A stretch of DNA of 62,621 nucleotides from an uncultured Verrucomicrobia subdivision 3 bacterium (GCA_903827955.1 CAIKKJ010000191.1:1-62621); one strand, 5' to 3'. Positions 52,180-62,174 are shown, counted from the stretch's first letter. Numbers and translations: made by a program. The notes: generated by a model not told the origin, from the letters alone.

Positions 52180-52808
52180 TTAAGGTTGCCATCGTTGAGG
52201 ATAACAAAACCGTGCGCGAGGGGTTCGAAACCCTGCTCAACCGCACGACGGGTTTTCAGTGCGTGTGCACCTGCGGCACGGTGGCGGAGGCGTTGAAAAA
52301 AATTCCCAAGGCCAACCCGGACGTGATCTTGATGGACATTCAGTTGCCGGATTCCACCGGCGTGGAATGCACGGCCAAAATCAAGGAGCAGATGCCGAAG
52401 GTTCACATCGTCATCGTCACGGTGTATGAGGATTCGGAGCGCATTTTTCAGGCCCTGCGGGCGGGCGCGTGCGGCTATCTGCTCAAGCGGGCGCAGCCGG
52501 AAAAAGTCATTGCCGCGATTAAAGAGGCGATGGAAGGTGGTGTGCCGATGACTCCGGAAATCGCGCGCAAAGTCATTGGCCAGTTTCGCGGTCAGGCCAC
52601 GGTGGCGGAACAAATGGAAAATCTTTCCGACCGCGAGCGCGAGGTTTTGGAGTTGGTCATGCACGGTCACGGCAACAAGGCGATCGCTGAGCGGTTGGGC
52701 GTCACGGTGGCGGCGGTGAAATGGCATCTCCAGCACATCTACGAAAAGTTGCACGTCCATTCAAGGACGGAGGCGGCGCTGAAATTCAAGCAGGGGCAAG
52801 GCACGTAA
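52176..52808 (+). CDS. NarL/FixJ-family response regulator
   Basis: The ATG at 52176 overlaps the kinase stop (ATGA) and gives 210 residues, MIKVAIVEDNKTVREGFETL. Phospho-Asp is D54 in VILMDIQLPD. The HTH is in LSDREREVLELVMHGHGNKA and VTVAAVKWHLQHIYEKLHVH. It is the partner of the OB-sensor kinase. A dyad element starts 4 bases after its stop and recurs before the second surface protein, a candidate target. Confidence 0.94.
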   Translation: MIKVAIVEDNKTVREGFETLLNRTTGFQCVCTCGTVAEALKKIPKANPDVILMDIQLPDSTGVECTAKIKEQMPKVHIVIVTVYEDSERIFQALRAGACGYLLKRAQPEKVIAAIKEAMEGGVPMTPEIARKVIGQFRGQATVAEQMENLSDREREVLELVMHGHGNKAIAERLGVTVAAVKWHLQHIYEKLHVHSRTEAALKFKQGQGT

Positions 52809-52811
52809 AAC

Positions 52812-52849
52812 CTAGCCGTTTAGCTAGCTAGGTGTTTGACGGGTTTGGG
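52812..52849 (+). promoter_or_regulatory. Dyad element, copy 1, before the di-haem oxidoreductase gene
   Basis: Begins CTAGCCG, continues with GCTAGCTAGG (52823-52832), then TTTGA and TTTGGG. It matches 57908-57944 in the same order with 18 of 21 identical bases in the core. The CTAGC ... GCTAG arms form a dyad. It lies 130 bases before the start codon of the oxidoreductase gene. Confidence 0.55.
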
Positions 52850-52978
52850 ATAAGATTCCATTTGCCCCCTGCGCCACCACCGCCGGTTACTTAATCGCCA
52901 CGCCAGTTTTTGGTTCGGCGTTGAGTCCCAAGGTTAAAAATCAGGCGATTGAAACGATGAGCCTAAATAAATAATCGC

Positions 52979-55900
52979 ATGAAAAAATTGATTGCCGGGA
53001 TGCTGGTCGTCGCCATTACCGGACTGGCGCATGCGGCGCTCAACGCTTACGAGCCGTTTAATTACACCACCTCGATTCCCAATGGCACGGCCAGCACCGC
53101 CAGCGGGTTCACTGGTAATTGGACGGGCGGAACCACTCCCTCAATTACTACCGGCCTGACCTACACCGCCCTGCCGTCGGCTAATAATTCTTTCAATTCA
53201 ACAAGCGGGCGGCAGTCCGAAAATTTTGCCGCGCCACTGGCCAGCGGAACGAAGTGGATCAGTTTTCTATTCAACCTCACTGGCAATAACGGTGGAAATA
53301 TTTGCGGCATCTATTTTCCCAATGGCGGCACGGGTTTGTTTTTTGGCTATGGCTTGGCACCGTTCTCCGGCACGCAAGGCGGCTTAGGTCTGGGTTCCAT
53401 CAATACTGTTGGCACCGCCACGCAAGGCGCAACTTCCTTGGCAAGTTCCTTTCTCGGCACCTATGGCACGACGCCTTATTTGGTCGCGATTAAAATTGAT
53501 TTCAACACCGCGGGCACGAACGACACGGTCACGGTTTATCTGAACCCCACGGCGAACTCAGCCACGCCCGTTGTGGCGTCGACTTACGCTGTTAGTTCGT
53601 TTGATGTGGGAACCATCACTGGGATAGGGTTTCAAAACTCGGGCGGCGGATTTGCCATCAAGGCGGATGAGATTCGCGTGGGCGACACTTATGCCGATGT
53701 GTCCGGCGGCAGCAGCGGACCAGCGCCGCTCACGCCAGTCATCACGGGCGTTACGCCGGGAACGGGGCTGACCAATGGCGGCACGGTGGTGACGATTACT
53801 GGCTCCAATTTTCTAACGGGAGTCACGGTGAAGTTTGGCGCGAGCTTCGGAACGGGAATTTCATTGAACAATTCGACCAACCTTTCCGCGACTACCCCCA
53901 GCGGTGGAGCGGGCGCGGTGAACGTGGTGGTGTTAAATACCAATGCGCTCGCGGCCACCAATCTGAATGGCTTCAACTATCTGCTGCCACCGCCACCACC
54001 GCCGGTGCGGCCCAGCATTGTTCCTGGTAGCGTGGTGAAGTCGGGCGCGAACTTGAGCTTCATCTGGCTCGGCGGGACGAATACGACCAGCGTGCTGCTC
54101 ACGTCCACGAACGTTGCGCCCGGTTCCAGCTGGACTCCCGTGGCGACTAACACGTTCGGCAGCGACGGGCGCTCCACGAATAGCCTGCCCGTGAGTCTCG
54201 GTGAATCGAAACGCTTCTATGGTCTGGCGCTGCCGGCGGACATCGTCGTGGTGCAGGCACCGACCGGTTTGCAAGCTATTCCATCAGGTTCCACCAATGC
54301 GATCGGTCTGGCGTGGACGGCCAGTGTTTCTCCCGGCGTGATCGGTTACCGCGTTTTCTACGGCACGAACAGCCTGAACCTGACGAATTCAACGGACGTC
54401 GGCAACGTGACCTCCGCCATCATCTCCGGCTTGATCTCCGGCCAAACTTATTTTCTCGCCGTCGTCGCGCTCACGGCCAGCGGTCAGAGCTTCGCGGTGG
54501 ATGCCACCATTTCTGCCCAGACCGATACGCAAGCGGGAATCATCGCGCTCTTCGACGCCTTCACCCCGCTGGAACCCGCGACCACGGTGGACACGCCCAC
54601 GAATCGCATCACCTATCTCGCTGACCGAGTGCGCGACCGGCACGCCCGCGAAGACAACTTTCACATCTACGACCACTACCTAAGCTGGTATTGGGAGCAG
54701 CGCATGGCGAACATCCAGATCATTGACCGCGTGGCGAAAGGCGGGACCAGCATCACCTTCAACTACACCACCCAGGATCAATTGAATCCCGCTGAGTTCC
54801 GCACTTTTTTCGGCGGCATCACCACCGTGGCTCAATACAACAATAATCAGATCGCGACCCTCGTTTCCACAAACGCATCGGCCACGCCTGGCGAAATTGA
54901 TTTTAATTATTCCGCGACCATCAATGCCAATGCCCAGTTCGGTAACCGAGCGCTGACCAATGGTGATCGCGTGGAAGTGGAAATTAGCCAGTTCCTGCTC
55001 GACCCAAGGCACGGACGCAACAACTACTACGGCACGGTGCTGCTCTACATCGTGGGGCAAGGCATCGTCCCGTGGGCGGAGGGACAAGATCTGGGTTTCA
55101 ACGGCGGCATCGTCGGGAGCGTCAACCAGAGCCTCGACTCCTATCCGTTGTCCACGAACGCTTGGATGGGTGGCAAGACCACGTTGCCCTATCAATACTC
55201 CAGCGAGCCCGAGCATCGCTTCAAGCAAACGGCCGGAAACATTTCTCCGACGAACGGCCTGCCGTTTATGCTCGGCCGCCGACTGCATCACACCGACTTT
55301 GGTGATGGCACGCATTCGGAACCGGACAACCCGATTTATACCGAGCAGATTGGCAAGCTTGGGCCGAAGTTTATCAATCGCAGTTGTGTGGCGTGCCACG
55401 TCAACAACGGTCGCGCCTTGCCGCCGGCCATCGGCGCGCCGATGTTGCAATCGGTCGTCAAAGTCGGGAGCAACGCCAGCGGTTCGCCGCATCCAGTGCT
55501 TGGTTCCGTGTTGCAGCCGCAGTCTGTCAGCGGGCCCGTCGAAGGCGGCGCGACCATCTCGAGCTATACGACCACCAGCGGACAGTATGGCGATGCGACG
55601 GCGTATTCGTTGCAGAAGCCGAATTACACATTCACTGGCACCACCCCGACATTTTTCTCCGTGCGGATTGCGCCGCAGCTTGTTGGTCTGGGTTTGCTGG
55701 AAGCGGTGAGCGAAAGCACCGTCATGGCGCTGGCTGATCCAAGCGACACCAACGCGGATGGCATCTCCGGTCGCATTCAAACGGTGATTGATCCGCAGAC
55801 CAGCCAGCAGCGGCTCGGGCGCTTTGGCTACAAAGGCAGCAAGACCCGCGTCAGTCATCAAATCGCCGCCGCCTATAACACCGACATGGGCGTTACCTCT

Positions 55901-56428
55901 CCGATATTTCCCGTCCTCGACGACGGCACCTCCAATGCCATACCTGAAGTCAACTTCGACGACATTGATAAATTAAACCGCTACGTCACGTTGCTCGGAG
56001 TCGCCGCCCGCCGCAACCTATCAGACACCCAGGCGTTGCAAGGTGAACAACTTTTCGCCAGCGCTAACTGTGTGAAGTGTCACACCCCGACGCTGACGAC
56101 CAGTCCATATCATCCCATGACTGAACTTCGCAACCAAACCATTCATCCTTACACCGATCTCCTGTTGCATGACATGGGACCCGGCCTGGCCGACAACATG
56201 GGCGAAGCCAGTGCCAGCGGTTCCGAATGGCGCACGGCACCGCTCTGGAGTATCGGCCTCACGGCGGGCGTCAGCGGCGGCGAGGCGTATTTGCACGATG
56301 GCCGCGCGCGCACTTTGGAGGAAGCCATTCTCTGGCACGGTGGCGAAGCCGAGGCGGCGAAGGAATCTTTCCGTAATATGTCCGCCGCGCAACGCGCCGC
56401 CGTCATCAAGTTTTTGAATTCGCTATGA
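52979..56428 (+). CDS. Exported di-haem oxidoreductase (DHOR/DUF1111) fused to lectin-like, IPT/TIG and Fn3-like domains
   Basis: A 1149-residue exported protein. After the signal peptide (to about 20) comes a lectin-like module (about 22-241) also found twice in the protein at 58000. Then come an IPT/TIG-like domain (about 250-340), a Pro-rich linker, an Fn3-like domain (about 428-515) and an uncharacterised domain (about 520-700). The C-terminal half is a DHOR-type di-haem domain with CVACH (about 803) and CVKCH (about 1030) and the IHPYTDLLLHDMGPGLAD and GEAYLHDGRA motifs. Family members are cytochrome-c-peroxidase-like redox enzymes. Its stop overlaps the GH5 start (ATGA), so the redox enzyme and glycosidase are made together. 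Confidence 0.88.
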   Translation: MKKLIAGMLVVAITGLAHAALNAYEPFNYTTSIPNGTASTASGFTGNWTGGTTPSITTGLTYTALPSANNSFNSTSGRQSENFAAPLASGTKWISFLFNLTGNNGGNICGIYFPNGGTGLFFGYGLAPFSGTQGGLGLGSINTVGTATQGATSLASSFLGTYGTTPYLVAIKIDFNTAGTNDTVTVYLNPTANSATPVVASTYAVSSFDVGTITGIGFQNSGGGFAIKADEIRVGDTYADVSGGSSGPAPLTPVITGVTPGTGLTNGGTVVTITGSNFLTGVTVKFGASFGTGISLNNSTNLSATTPSGGAGAVNVVVLNTNALAATNLNGFNYLLPPPPPPVRPSIVPGSVVKSGANLSFIWLGGTNTTSVLLTSTNVAPGSSWTPVATNTFGSDGRSTNSLPVSLGESKRFYGLALPADIVVVQAPTGLQAIPSGSTNAIGLAWTASVSPGVIGYRVFYGTNSLNLTNSTDVGNVTSAIISGLISGQTYFLAVVALTASGQSFAVDATISAQTDTQAGIIALFDAFTPLEPATTVDTPTNRITYLADRVRDRHAREDNFHIYDHYLSWYWEQRMANIQIIDRVAKGGTSITFNYTTQDQLNPAEFRTFFGGITTVAQYNNNQIATLVSTNASATPGEIDFNYSATINANAQFGNRALTNGDRVEVEISQFLLDPRHGRNNYYGTVLLYIVGQGIVPWAEGQDLGFNGGIVGSVNQSLDSYPLSTNAWMGGKTTLPYQYSSEPEHRFKQTAGNISPTNGLPFMLGRRLHHTDFGDGTHSEPDNPIYTEQIGKLGPKFINRSCVACHVNNGRALPPAIGAPMLQSVVKVGSNASGSPHPVLGSVLQPQSVSGPVEGGATISSYTTTSGQYGDATAYSLQKPNYTFTGTTPTFFSVRIAPQLVGLGLLEAVSESTVMALADPSDTNADGISGRIQTVIDPQTSQQRLGRFGYKGSKTRVSHQIAAAYNTDMGVTSPIFPVLDDGTSNAIPEVNFDDIDKLNRYVTLLGVAARRNLSDTQALQGEQLFASANCVKCHTPTLTTSPYHPMTELRNQTIHPYTDLLLHDMGPGLADNMGEASASGSEWRTAPLWSIGLTAGVSGGEAYLHDGRARTLEEAILWHGGEAEAAKESFRNMSAAQRAAVIKFLNSL

Positions 56429-57870
56429 ACTTCCGGGGCGCGGCCAAGTTGCTTGCGCTCGCGCTGTTTGCCACCGTGACGGCATTCAGCGTTGGCGGCG
56501 CGACAGTGGAGTTGCCGCCGAAGCTGCGCGGCATCAGCACCTCGGACAAATATCTGAAAGCGGATTTGTTCGCCCTGCTGGCGCAAACCGATGCGAACGT
56601 CATCCGCGTCGGCTTCAGCGTGGATTCCACAAATGCACCCACGGCGCAAAATCCGCTGGCTCCCTACGCCACCAATTTGGCAATTCTGGATTCCGCGTTG
56701 CCACTGGCCCGCGCGGCGGGCATCAAAATTATTCTCTGTGCGGCGGAAACGTATGGCTGGAGCCCGAATGTCTTTCAAGGCAGCGCCGCCAACCTCGCAA
56801 CTTACCGCACCAATCTGGCGACTTTCTGGACGGCGATGGCGCAGCGCTATGTGAATGAGCCGGCTATTGTCGCCTACGACCTGTTGAACGAACCGGTCAC
56901 GGACTATTTCTCGCAGGGCGCATGGTTCACGAACGTCATGCCAGCGGCGGTCGCGGCGGTTCGCGGTGTGAATTCCAACATCTGGCTGGTGGTTGAATCC
57001 GAGTATCAGGGTGCGGCGGGCGGGTTCAGCACGATGCCGGTCTTGAGTGACCCGCAGGTTATTTACAGCTTTCATTTTTATTCACCGCACAGCTATTGCA
57101 ACCAAGGGATTCTGAATTACGTCGGCTATACGGCGACTTATCCGGGAAGCAATTCCATGTGGGGAACACCGCCTTTTAAATTCTGGGATAAAGAAACGCT
57201 CCGCAATGAAATGCTGGATGCCATCAACTTTAAAAATGCCCACCCAGACAAGCGCATACTGGTCGGAGAATTCGGCGTGCTCCGCTGGGCGCCCGGTGCG
57301 GACAAATGGCTTAGCGACAGCATCGAACTTTTTGAGGAGTATGGTTGGGATTGGTGCAATCACTCGCCCTCCGGTTGGAACGGCTACAACGCCACTTACT
57401 CTCCCACTGACCAGTCCGTATCCGCCGCGCCCGATGGCGGCGACCGGGGGGCGCGGTGGACGGTGCTGCACCAGTGGTTCAGTTTCAATCCACTGGACGC
57501 TTATGGAATACCGAACGGTTGGAAGACGCAGTTTTTCGGCGCGACCAACGCGGTGAATGGCGGGGCGCTGGATGACTGGGATCATGACGGCATGAACAAT
57601 TGGCAAGAGTATCTGGCGGGAACCAACCCGACGAACGCCGGCTCGAAGTTTCAGGTGACTGATTTCCGGAGGCAGGGCGGAACTAACTTCGTAATCCAGT
57701 GGTCGAGTGTGGCGGGCAAAAAGTATGCCCTCCAGACCTCGACGAACCTATTGGCCGGGTTTACCGAATGGGTAACGAACTACGTCCCAGCAACGCCACC
57801 GCTGAATACACACACGGTCATTTTGGATCAAGTTCAGCGCCATTTCTACCGTGTGCTGGTGGCGCCGTAG
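56425..57870 (+). CDS. Secreted GH5-family endoglucanase-like glycosidase
   Basis: A 481-residue protein with signal peptide (about 1-25). GH5 barrel: acid/base E156 in YDLLNEP, nucleophile E282 in ILVGEFGVLRW, and HFYSPHSYCNQG. After the catalytic domain a Ca-binding TSP3/dockerin-like piece (DDWDHDGMNNWQEYLAGTNP, residues 382-401) and a beta-rich C-terminus follow. GH5 enzymes cleave beta-1,4-linked glucan, mannan or xylan. It is coupled to the DHOR-type oxidoreductase by ATGA overlap, which suggests a shared substrate or compartment. Confidence 0.93.
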   Translation: MNFRGAAKLLALALFATVTAFSVGGATVELPPKLRGISTSDKYLKADLFALLAQTDANVIRVGFSVDSTNAPTAQNPLAPYATNLAILDSALPLARAAGIKIILCAAETYGWSPNVFQGSAANLATYRTNLATFWTAMAQRYVNEPAIVAYDLLNEPVTDYFSQGAWFTNVMPAAVAAVRGVNSNIWLVVESEYQGAAGGFSTMPVLSDPQVIYSFHFYSPHSYCNQGILNYVGYTATYPGSNSMWGTPPFKFWDKETLRNEMLDAINFKNAHPDKRILVGEFGVLRWAPGADKWLSDSIELFEEYGWDWCNHSPSGWNGYNATYSPTDQSVSAAPDGGDRGARWTVLHQWFSFNPLDAYGIPNGWKTQFFGATNAVNGGALDDWDHDGMNNWQEYLAGTNPTNAGSKFQVTDFRRQGGTNFVIQWSSVAGKKYALQTSTNLLAGFTEWVTNYVPATPPLNTHTVILDQVQRHFYRVLVAP

Positions 57871-57907
57871 CCGTGAATATTGCGTCACTTGGCGATGGGT
57901 TGAAAAA

Positions 57908-57944
57908 CTAGCCGCTCGGCTAGCTAGGCAATTGAGGTTTTGGG
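57908..57944 (+). promoter_or_regulatory. Dyad element, copy 2, before the large surface protein gene
   Basis: CTAGCCG (57908-57914) forms a perfect 7-base inverted repeat with CGGCTAG (57917-57923), then CTAGG, TTGAGG and TTTTGGG. It matches the element at 52812 in order and spacing. It lies 92 bases before the start codon at 58000. It could be an operator or an RNA hairpin. Confidence 0.55.
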
Positions 57945-57999
57945 TGTATGGTTGCATTGTCACCCGTATAGCAACTACAAACCTGAACACGAAATTGTA

Positions 58000-60900
58000 A
58001 TGAATACAACCAAAACAATAATATCCGGCCAAAATCAAACTGCGCCGCAAAAGCCAATAAACAAATTACTCATCCTTCTGACACTATTCGTGTTGGTGGC
58101 GTCAAATGCCTTTGCCTCGCTAATCGCTCACGAGCCGTATAATTACACTTTGGGCTCGGCGCCCACGGCCGCTACGGGCACGCCCACCCAGACGACGGGC
58201 GGCGGGTTCAGCGGCGGATATGATGGCGGCGGCCTCACCACGGTTGCGGGTTTGACGTATACTGGCTTGGGAACGACCTTCAATGCCTTGAAACAAACCG
58301 CCGCTTACTCTGGCGAAAATTTGTCCAGCCCACCCTCCAGCGGAACGATTTATCTCAGCTATCTCTTCAACATGAGCGGCAATCCTGGCGGCAACAAAGT
58401 TGGCTTGGAAATGAACACAGGCGGTAATGGTATGTTTGTTGGCGTCACGACGCCGGTCACCGGCACGACCGGCAAGCTGGGTGTCAACCAACAGGTTGGT
58501 TACAACGATGCTGGCCCCAATAAATGGGAATCTTCCACCGCCAACATCACCTATGGCAGCACCTATTTCATCGTGGTGAAACTCGTCGGCACCGGTTCTG
58601 GCTGGACGGGCAGCATCTGGGTGAATCCCACGGCCAATACCAGCACCGAATCAACGCCCGACGGAACTTTTACCATGCCTCAATTCACCATCAGCGCGTG
58701 TTCGATCGTGAATCCCGCTGGCGCTGGCGGTAACTTTGTATTTGATGAGCTGCGCATTGGCACCACTTGGTCCGAAGCGGTTGACTATATCGTCGCCGCG
58801 CCGTCAGCTCCGACTGGATTGGGTGCCACGGCTGGCGGCAACTCCGTCAGCTTGACTTGGAATGCCGCTGCTGGCAGCCCCGTCAGTTATAATGTGAAAC
58901 GCTCTACCGTCAGTGGTTCGGGCTATGTGACAGTTTCCGGTGCTGGCGCGGTGACGGGAACAAATTTTACTGATTCAGTGACCGGTGGAACGACCTACTA
59001 CTATGTGGTTTCGGCGGTGAATGCCGGTGGCGAAAGCGCTAACAGCTCGGAAGTGTCTGCCGCGCCCACCTTGGCCGCGCCGAGCGCGCCCACTGGTTTG
59101 GCCGCAAGTGTGAGTGACGGTCAAGTTGTTTTGAACTGGAGTGCCAGCATCGCTGCTTCCGGTTACAAGGTGAAGCGCTCGACCACCAGCGGCGCGGAAG
59201 TCACCATCGCCAACGTGGGCACGACCGGCTACACCGATTTAACCGTGGCCAACGGCACAACTTATTTCTATGTAGTTTCCGCCACCAACACCGCTGGCGA
59301 AAGCGCCAATTCTTCAGAAGTGAGTGCCTCGCCTGTCGCTTTCGTGAACGCTTACGAGTCGTTCAATTATAGTCTTGGAAGTTTTGCCACCGGCACTGCC
59401 AACACGGGCACCGGACTTACGGGCAACTGGACTGTCGGAAATGGAACTATTGTCAGCGGTTTAACCTACGCCGGTCTTTCGGTTGCTAATAAAGCCATTT
59501 CGACAACCGGTAGCCGCGATCAGGTGTCTTTGACCAGTCCGCTCTCCACCGGAACCAAGTATGTCAGCTTCCTGTTCAATCAGCTTGGCAACAACGGTGG
59601 TAACCTGAATGGGGTCGTCCTTTTTGGCAGCGGTGCCACCAGCCTCATCGTTGGCCTCACGGCTCCTTTTAGCGCGACTGCCGGCAGCCTTGGTTTAGGT
59701 TCGATTGCTACCGCCGGGGCTGGTGCCACCGGGATTACCACGTTCTCGGGCCAGCAAATCACGGGCGGTTTCAACTATAATCAGACGCATCTTGTCGTGG
59801 TGAAAATTGATTTCAACACCTCGGGTAACAACGATACCGTCAGCCTCTGGCTTGACCCAGTGGCTGGCACGAACGCGCCGGCGGGAGCTGCCAATATCAC
59901 TTGGAGCGCCTATGATGTGGGCACGATTACCGGAGTTGGTTTCAACATTCAAGGTGGCGGTTTTGCCGACCAATTTGACGAAATCCGCACTGGAAGCACC
60001 TACGGCAGCGTGGTCGGTGCCCCTTCTGCCACGGTAGTGACCATGGTGGCAGTTTCAACCAATCAGACCACTACGGTGAGCTGGTCAGCTTATAGCACCA
60101 ACATTTATCAGCCGCAAAGCTCGCCCGACAACAGCACTTGGAGTAACGTGGGCAGCCCGATCGTCGGCACGACAACCACCCTGATTACTGATCCTGCCAA
60201 CGCCGCATTCTATCAAATCTTGGAATACTATCCGGTAACTACCGAAGTGGTCGCCAACGGCGGATTTGATTTTGACACGGGTCTGACGCCCGATACGGCA
60301 CAGAACTGGAACAGCGTGCAGAGCCAGCCGCCGGTTTGGATCAACACGGACGGCCATACCGGCACGAACTGCATGGATTTAGCGGTGACAAATGCAACTG
60401 CCGCTGCGAACGGTTCGGAATTGCAGCAAAACACCGTTAACCAAGGAAATCCCGTTACTCCCGGCGTCAGCTACAACTTCTCGTTCTGGGCCAAGCAAAT
60501 CAGCAGCGGCCCTAGCTATGTTCAGCAATACAGCGTCCAATGGTTGTCCAACTCGGTCTTTTTGAGTCAGAGTGGTCCGACGACCTTCAGTGGCGGAAGC
60601 GGCACTTGGGCGCAAATCACCCAAAATGGTCTCATTGCACCTGATGGAGCTACCACTGCGTTGATTCAAATTCTTGGTGTCACCGGCGCGGTGCCGGGCG
60701 GATATGGAGAGGTGCTCATTGACGACGTATCTCTTGCCGCCACCACATTTACGGGCGGGCCGAACATCTTGAATCCGACGGTTCAAACGTCAATGAGTTT
60801 TACCGCCACCGTCAAGACCAACGGCATCACGGCGGGCGACGCGATTGGAACGGTGAACTTCAAGACGAATAGCATCCAATTAAGCGTCAACACGGTGACC

Positions 60901-61239
60901 GGTGGCTTGGCCGCCAGCACCGGGACGAGCATCAACCCGCCTTACACGGTCACCGCCATTTACTCTGGTGACACAACTTACCTTGGCAGCACCGGCACTC
61001 TGACGGTGGGCACCTTTGGTCCGAGTGGCCCGGCGTATCTGACCAACAGTGTGAGCGGCGGTGTGCTCCACCTGTCATGGCCGCCCAATCAAGGCTGGCG
61101 TCTCCAGATGCAGACGAACAGCCTGTCTGTCGGTCTGCGCACGAATTGGACCTACATCACAGACGGAACCCTTTCGAGCACGAACATCACGGCGGACAAA
61201 ACCAAGCCGACCGTGTTTTACCGGCTGACGTATCCGTGA
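58000..61239 (+). CDS. Large exported surface protein: two lectin-like modules, two Fn3 domains, CBM4/9-like and Ig-like domains
   Basis: The ATG at 58000 gives 1079 residues with an N-terminal membrane/signal segment (about 20-40). Lectin-like modules lie at about 42-262 and 448-672; the second is close to the module in the oxidoreductase at 52979. Two Fn3 domains (about 267-357 and 360-445) sit between. A CBM4/9-like domain (about 748-905, FDFDTGLTPDTAQNWNSV), an Ig-like domain (about 910-1000) and a beta-rich C-terminal domain (about 1005-1079) follow. No catalytic residues were seen. It is probably a glycan-binding or adhesin-type surface protein. Confidence 0.85.
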   Translation: MNTTKTIISGQNQTAPQKPINKLLILLTLFVLVASNAFASLIAHEPYNYTLGSAPTAATGTPTQTTGGGFSGGYDGGGLTTVAGLTYTGLGTTFNALKQTAAYSGENLSSPPSSGTIYLSYLFNMSGNPGGNKVGLEMNTGGNGMFVGVTTPVTGTTGKLGVNQQVGYNDAGPNKWESSTANITYGSTYFIVVKLVGTGSGWTGSIWVNPTANTSTESTPDGTFTMPQFTISACSIVNPAGAGGNFVFDELRIGTTWSEAVDYIVAAPSAPTGLGATAGGNSVSLTWNAAAGSPVSYNVKRSTVSGSGYVTVSGAGAVTGTNFTDSVTGGTTYYYVVSAVNAGGESANSSEVSAAPTLAAPSAPTGLAASVSDGQVVLNWSASIAASGYKVKRSTTSGAEVTIANVGTTGYTDLTVANGTTYFYVVSATNTAGESANSSEVSASPVAFVNAYESFNYSLGSFATGTANTGTGLTGNWTVGNGTIVSGLTYAGLSVANKAISTTGSRDQVSLTSPLSTGTKYVSFLFNQLGNNGGNLNGVVLFGSGATSLIVGLTAPFSATAGSLGLGSIATAGAGATGITTFSGQQITGGFNYNQTHLVVVKIDFNTSGNNDTVSLWLDPVAGTNAPAGAANITWSAYDVGTITGVGFNIQGGGFADQFDEIRTGSTYGSVVGAPSATVVTMVAVSTNQTTTVSWSAYSTNIYQPQSSPDNSTWSNVGSPIVGTTTTLITDPANAAFYQILEYYPVTTEVVANGGFDFDTGLTPDTAQNWNSVQSQPPVWINTDGHTGTNCMDLAVTNATAAANGSELQQNTVNQGNPVTPGVSYNFSFWAKQISSGPSYVQQYSVQWLSNSVFLSQSGPTTFSGGSGTWAQITQNGLIAPDGATTALIQILGVTGAVPGGYGEVLIDDVSLAATTFTGGPNILNPTVQTSMSFTATVKTNGITAGDAIGTVNFKTNSIQLSVNTVTGGLAASTGTSINPPYTVTAIYSGDTTYLGSTGTLTVGTFGPSGPAYLTNSVSGGVLHLSWPPNQGWRLQMQTNSLSVGLRTNWTYITDGTLSSTNITADKTKPTVFYRLTYP

Positions 61240-61263
61240 GTTGAATTGGGGTGGATTTGGGAT

Positions 61264-61309
61264 TCCACCGGCGCGGTGCGGCTTTGGGATAGCCGTCCGC
61301 GCCGGTGGA
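61264..61309. other. Strong intergenic hairpin before the prepilin gene
   Basis: TCCACCGGCGC (61264-61274) pairs perfectly with GCGCCGGTGGA (61299-61309), and an inner GGCT/AGCC stem forms within the loop. No T-tract follows on either strand. It lies 25 bases after the surface-protein stop and 29 before the prepilin start; it may protect the upstream transcript or act as a leader hairpin. Confidence 0.65.
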
Positions 61310-61337
61310 CATTAAAAAATAAACTTACGCGAAAACT

Positions 61338-62174
61338 ATGAAATCTGGATTGAGGATCAAGCACCATGCCCGCAGGGCGTTTACCCTTATCGAATTGCTG
61401 GTGGTCATTGCCATCATTGCCATTCTCGCGGCCATGTTGCTGCCGGCCTTGTCCAAAGCTAAAGCCAAGGCGCTCGGCATCAGTTGCATGAGTAATCTCA
61501 AGCAACTCCAGTTAGGCTGGATCATGTATTCAGGTGATAATGGGGACAAAATTGTTCGTAACGGACAAGAACCGGGAGGAGCCACGGTTCCCATCAGTGC
61601 CTCATTTTTGTCAGGCGGTGCCAATGCCGGTTGGGTGCTCGGACGGGTGGATGCGGCGGTGGGCAACTCGGCCACCAACACTGCACTCATTCAAAACGGA
61701 CTGCTTTATCCCTTGGTCAACAGCTTGAAAGTCTACAAATGCCCGGCGGATCGCAAACAATTTAATGGAGCAGATACCATTCGTAGTATGTCCATGAGCG
61801 TCTGGATGAATTCGATCACGAGTTGGAATGACATCATCGGCTATAGCGGTGCCACCCGGTTGCGCGACTTTCGGAAGCAGGGCGATATCAACAACCCCAG
61901 CCCCTCGCAGTGCTGGGTTTTCATTGATGAAAACCCTAACACAATCAACGACGGTTGGTTTGTGGCCGACCCCAACAAACCAAACCTATGGTATGATTGT
62001 CCGGCCAGCTACCACAACAATGCCGGCGGACTTTCTTTTGCCGACGGTCACACGGAAATCAAAAAATGGCGGGATGCCAACATATTAAAAGCCACCGCCA
62101 ACAACGTGCCCCGGGACCCCGGCTCAGATGACTTGTCTTGGTTGACGACCCGAAGCACGTCGCTGATGCAATAA
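61338..62174 (+). CDS. Prepilin-like protein with H-X9-DG C-terminus
   Basis: A 278-residue prepilin-type protein. The N-terminus is a class III signal: basic leader KHHARRA, then [20 protein letters not shown], with Glu five residues after the cleavage point. The C-terminal part has the H-X9-DG motif ([16 protein letters not shown]) typical of the family in Planctomycetes and Verrucomicrobia. These proteins form or decorate type II/IV pseudopili or attach to the envelope. It is the intact version of the remnant at 27940-28068. Confidence 0.93.
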   Translation: MKSGLRIKHHARRAFTLIELLVVIAIIAILAAMLLPALSKAKAKALGISCMSNLKQLQLGWIMYSGDNGDKIVRNGQEPGGATVPISASFLSGGANAGWVLGRVDAAVGNSATNTALIQNGLLYPLVNSLKVYKCPADRKQFNGADTIRSMSMSVWMNSITSWNDIIGYSGATRLRDFRKQGDINNPSPSQCWVFIDENPNTINDGWFVADPNKPNLWYDCPASYHNNAGGLSFADGHTEIKKWRDANILKATANNVPRDPGSDDLSWLTTRSTSLMQ

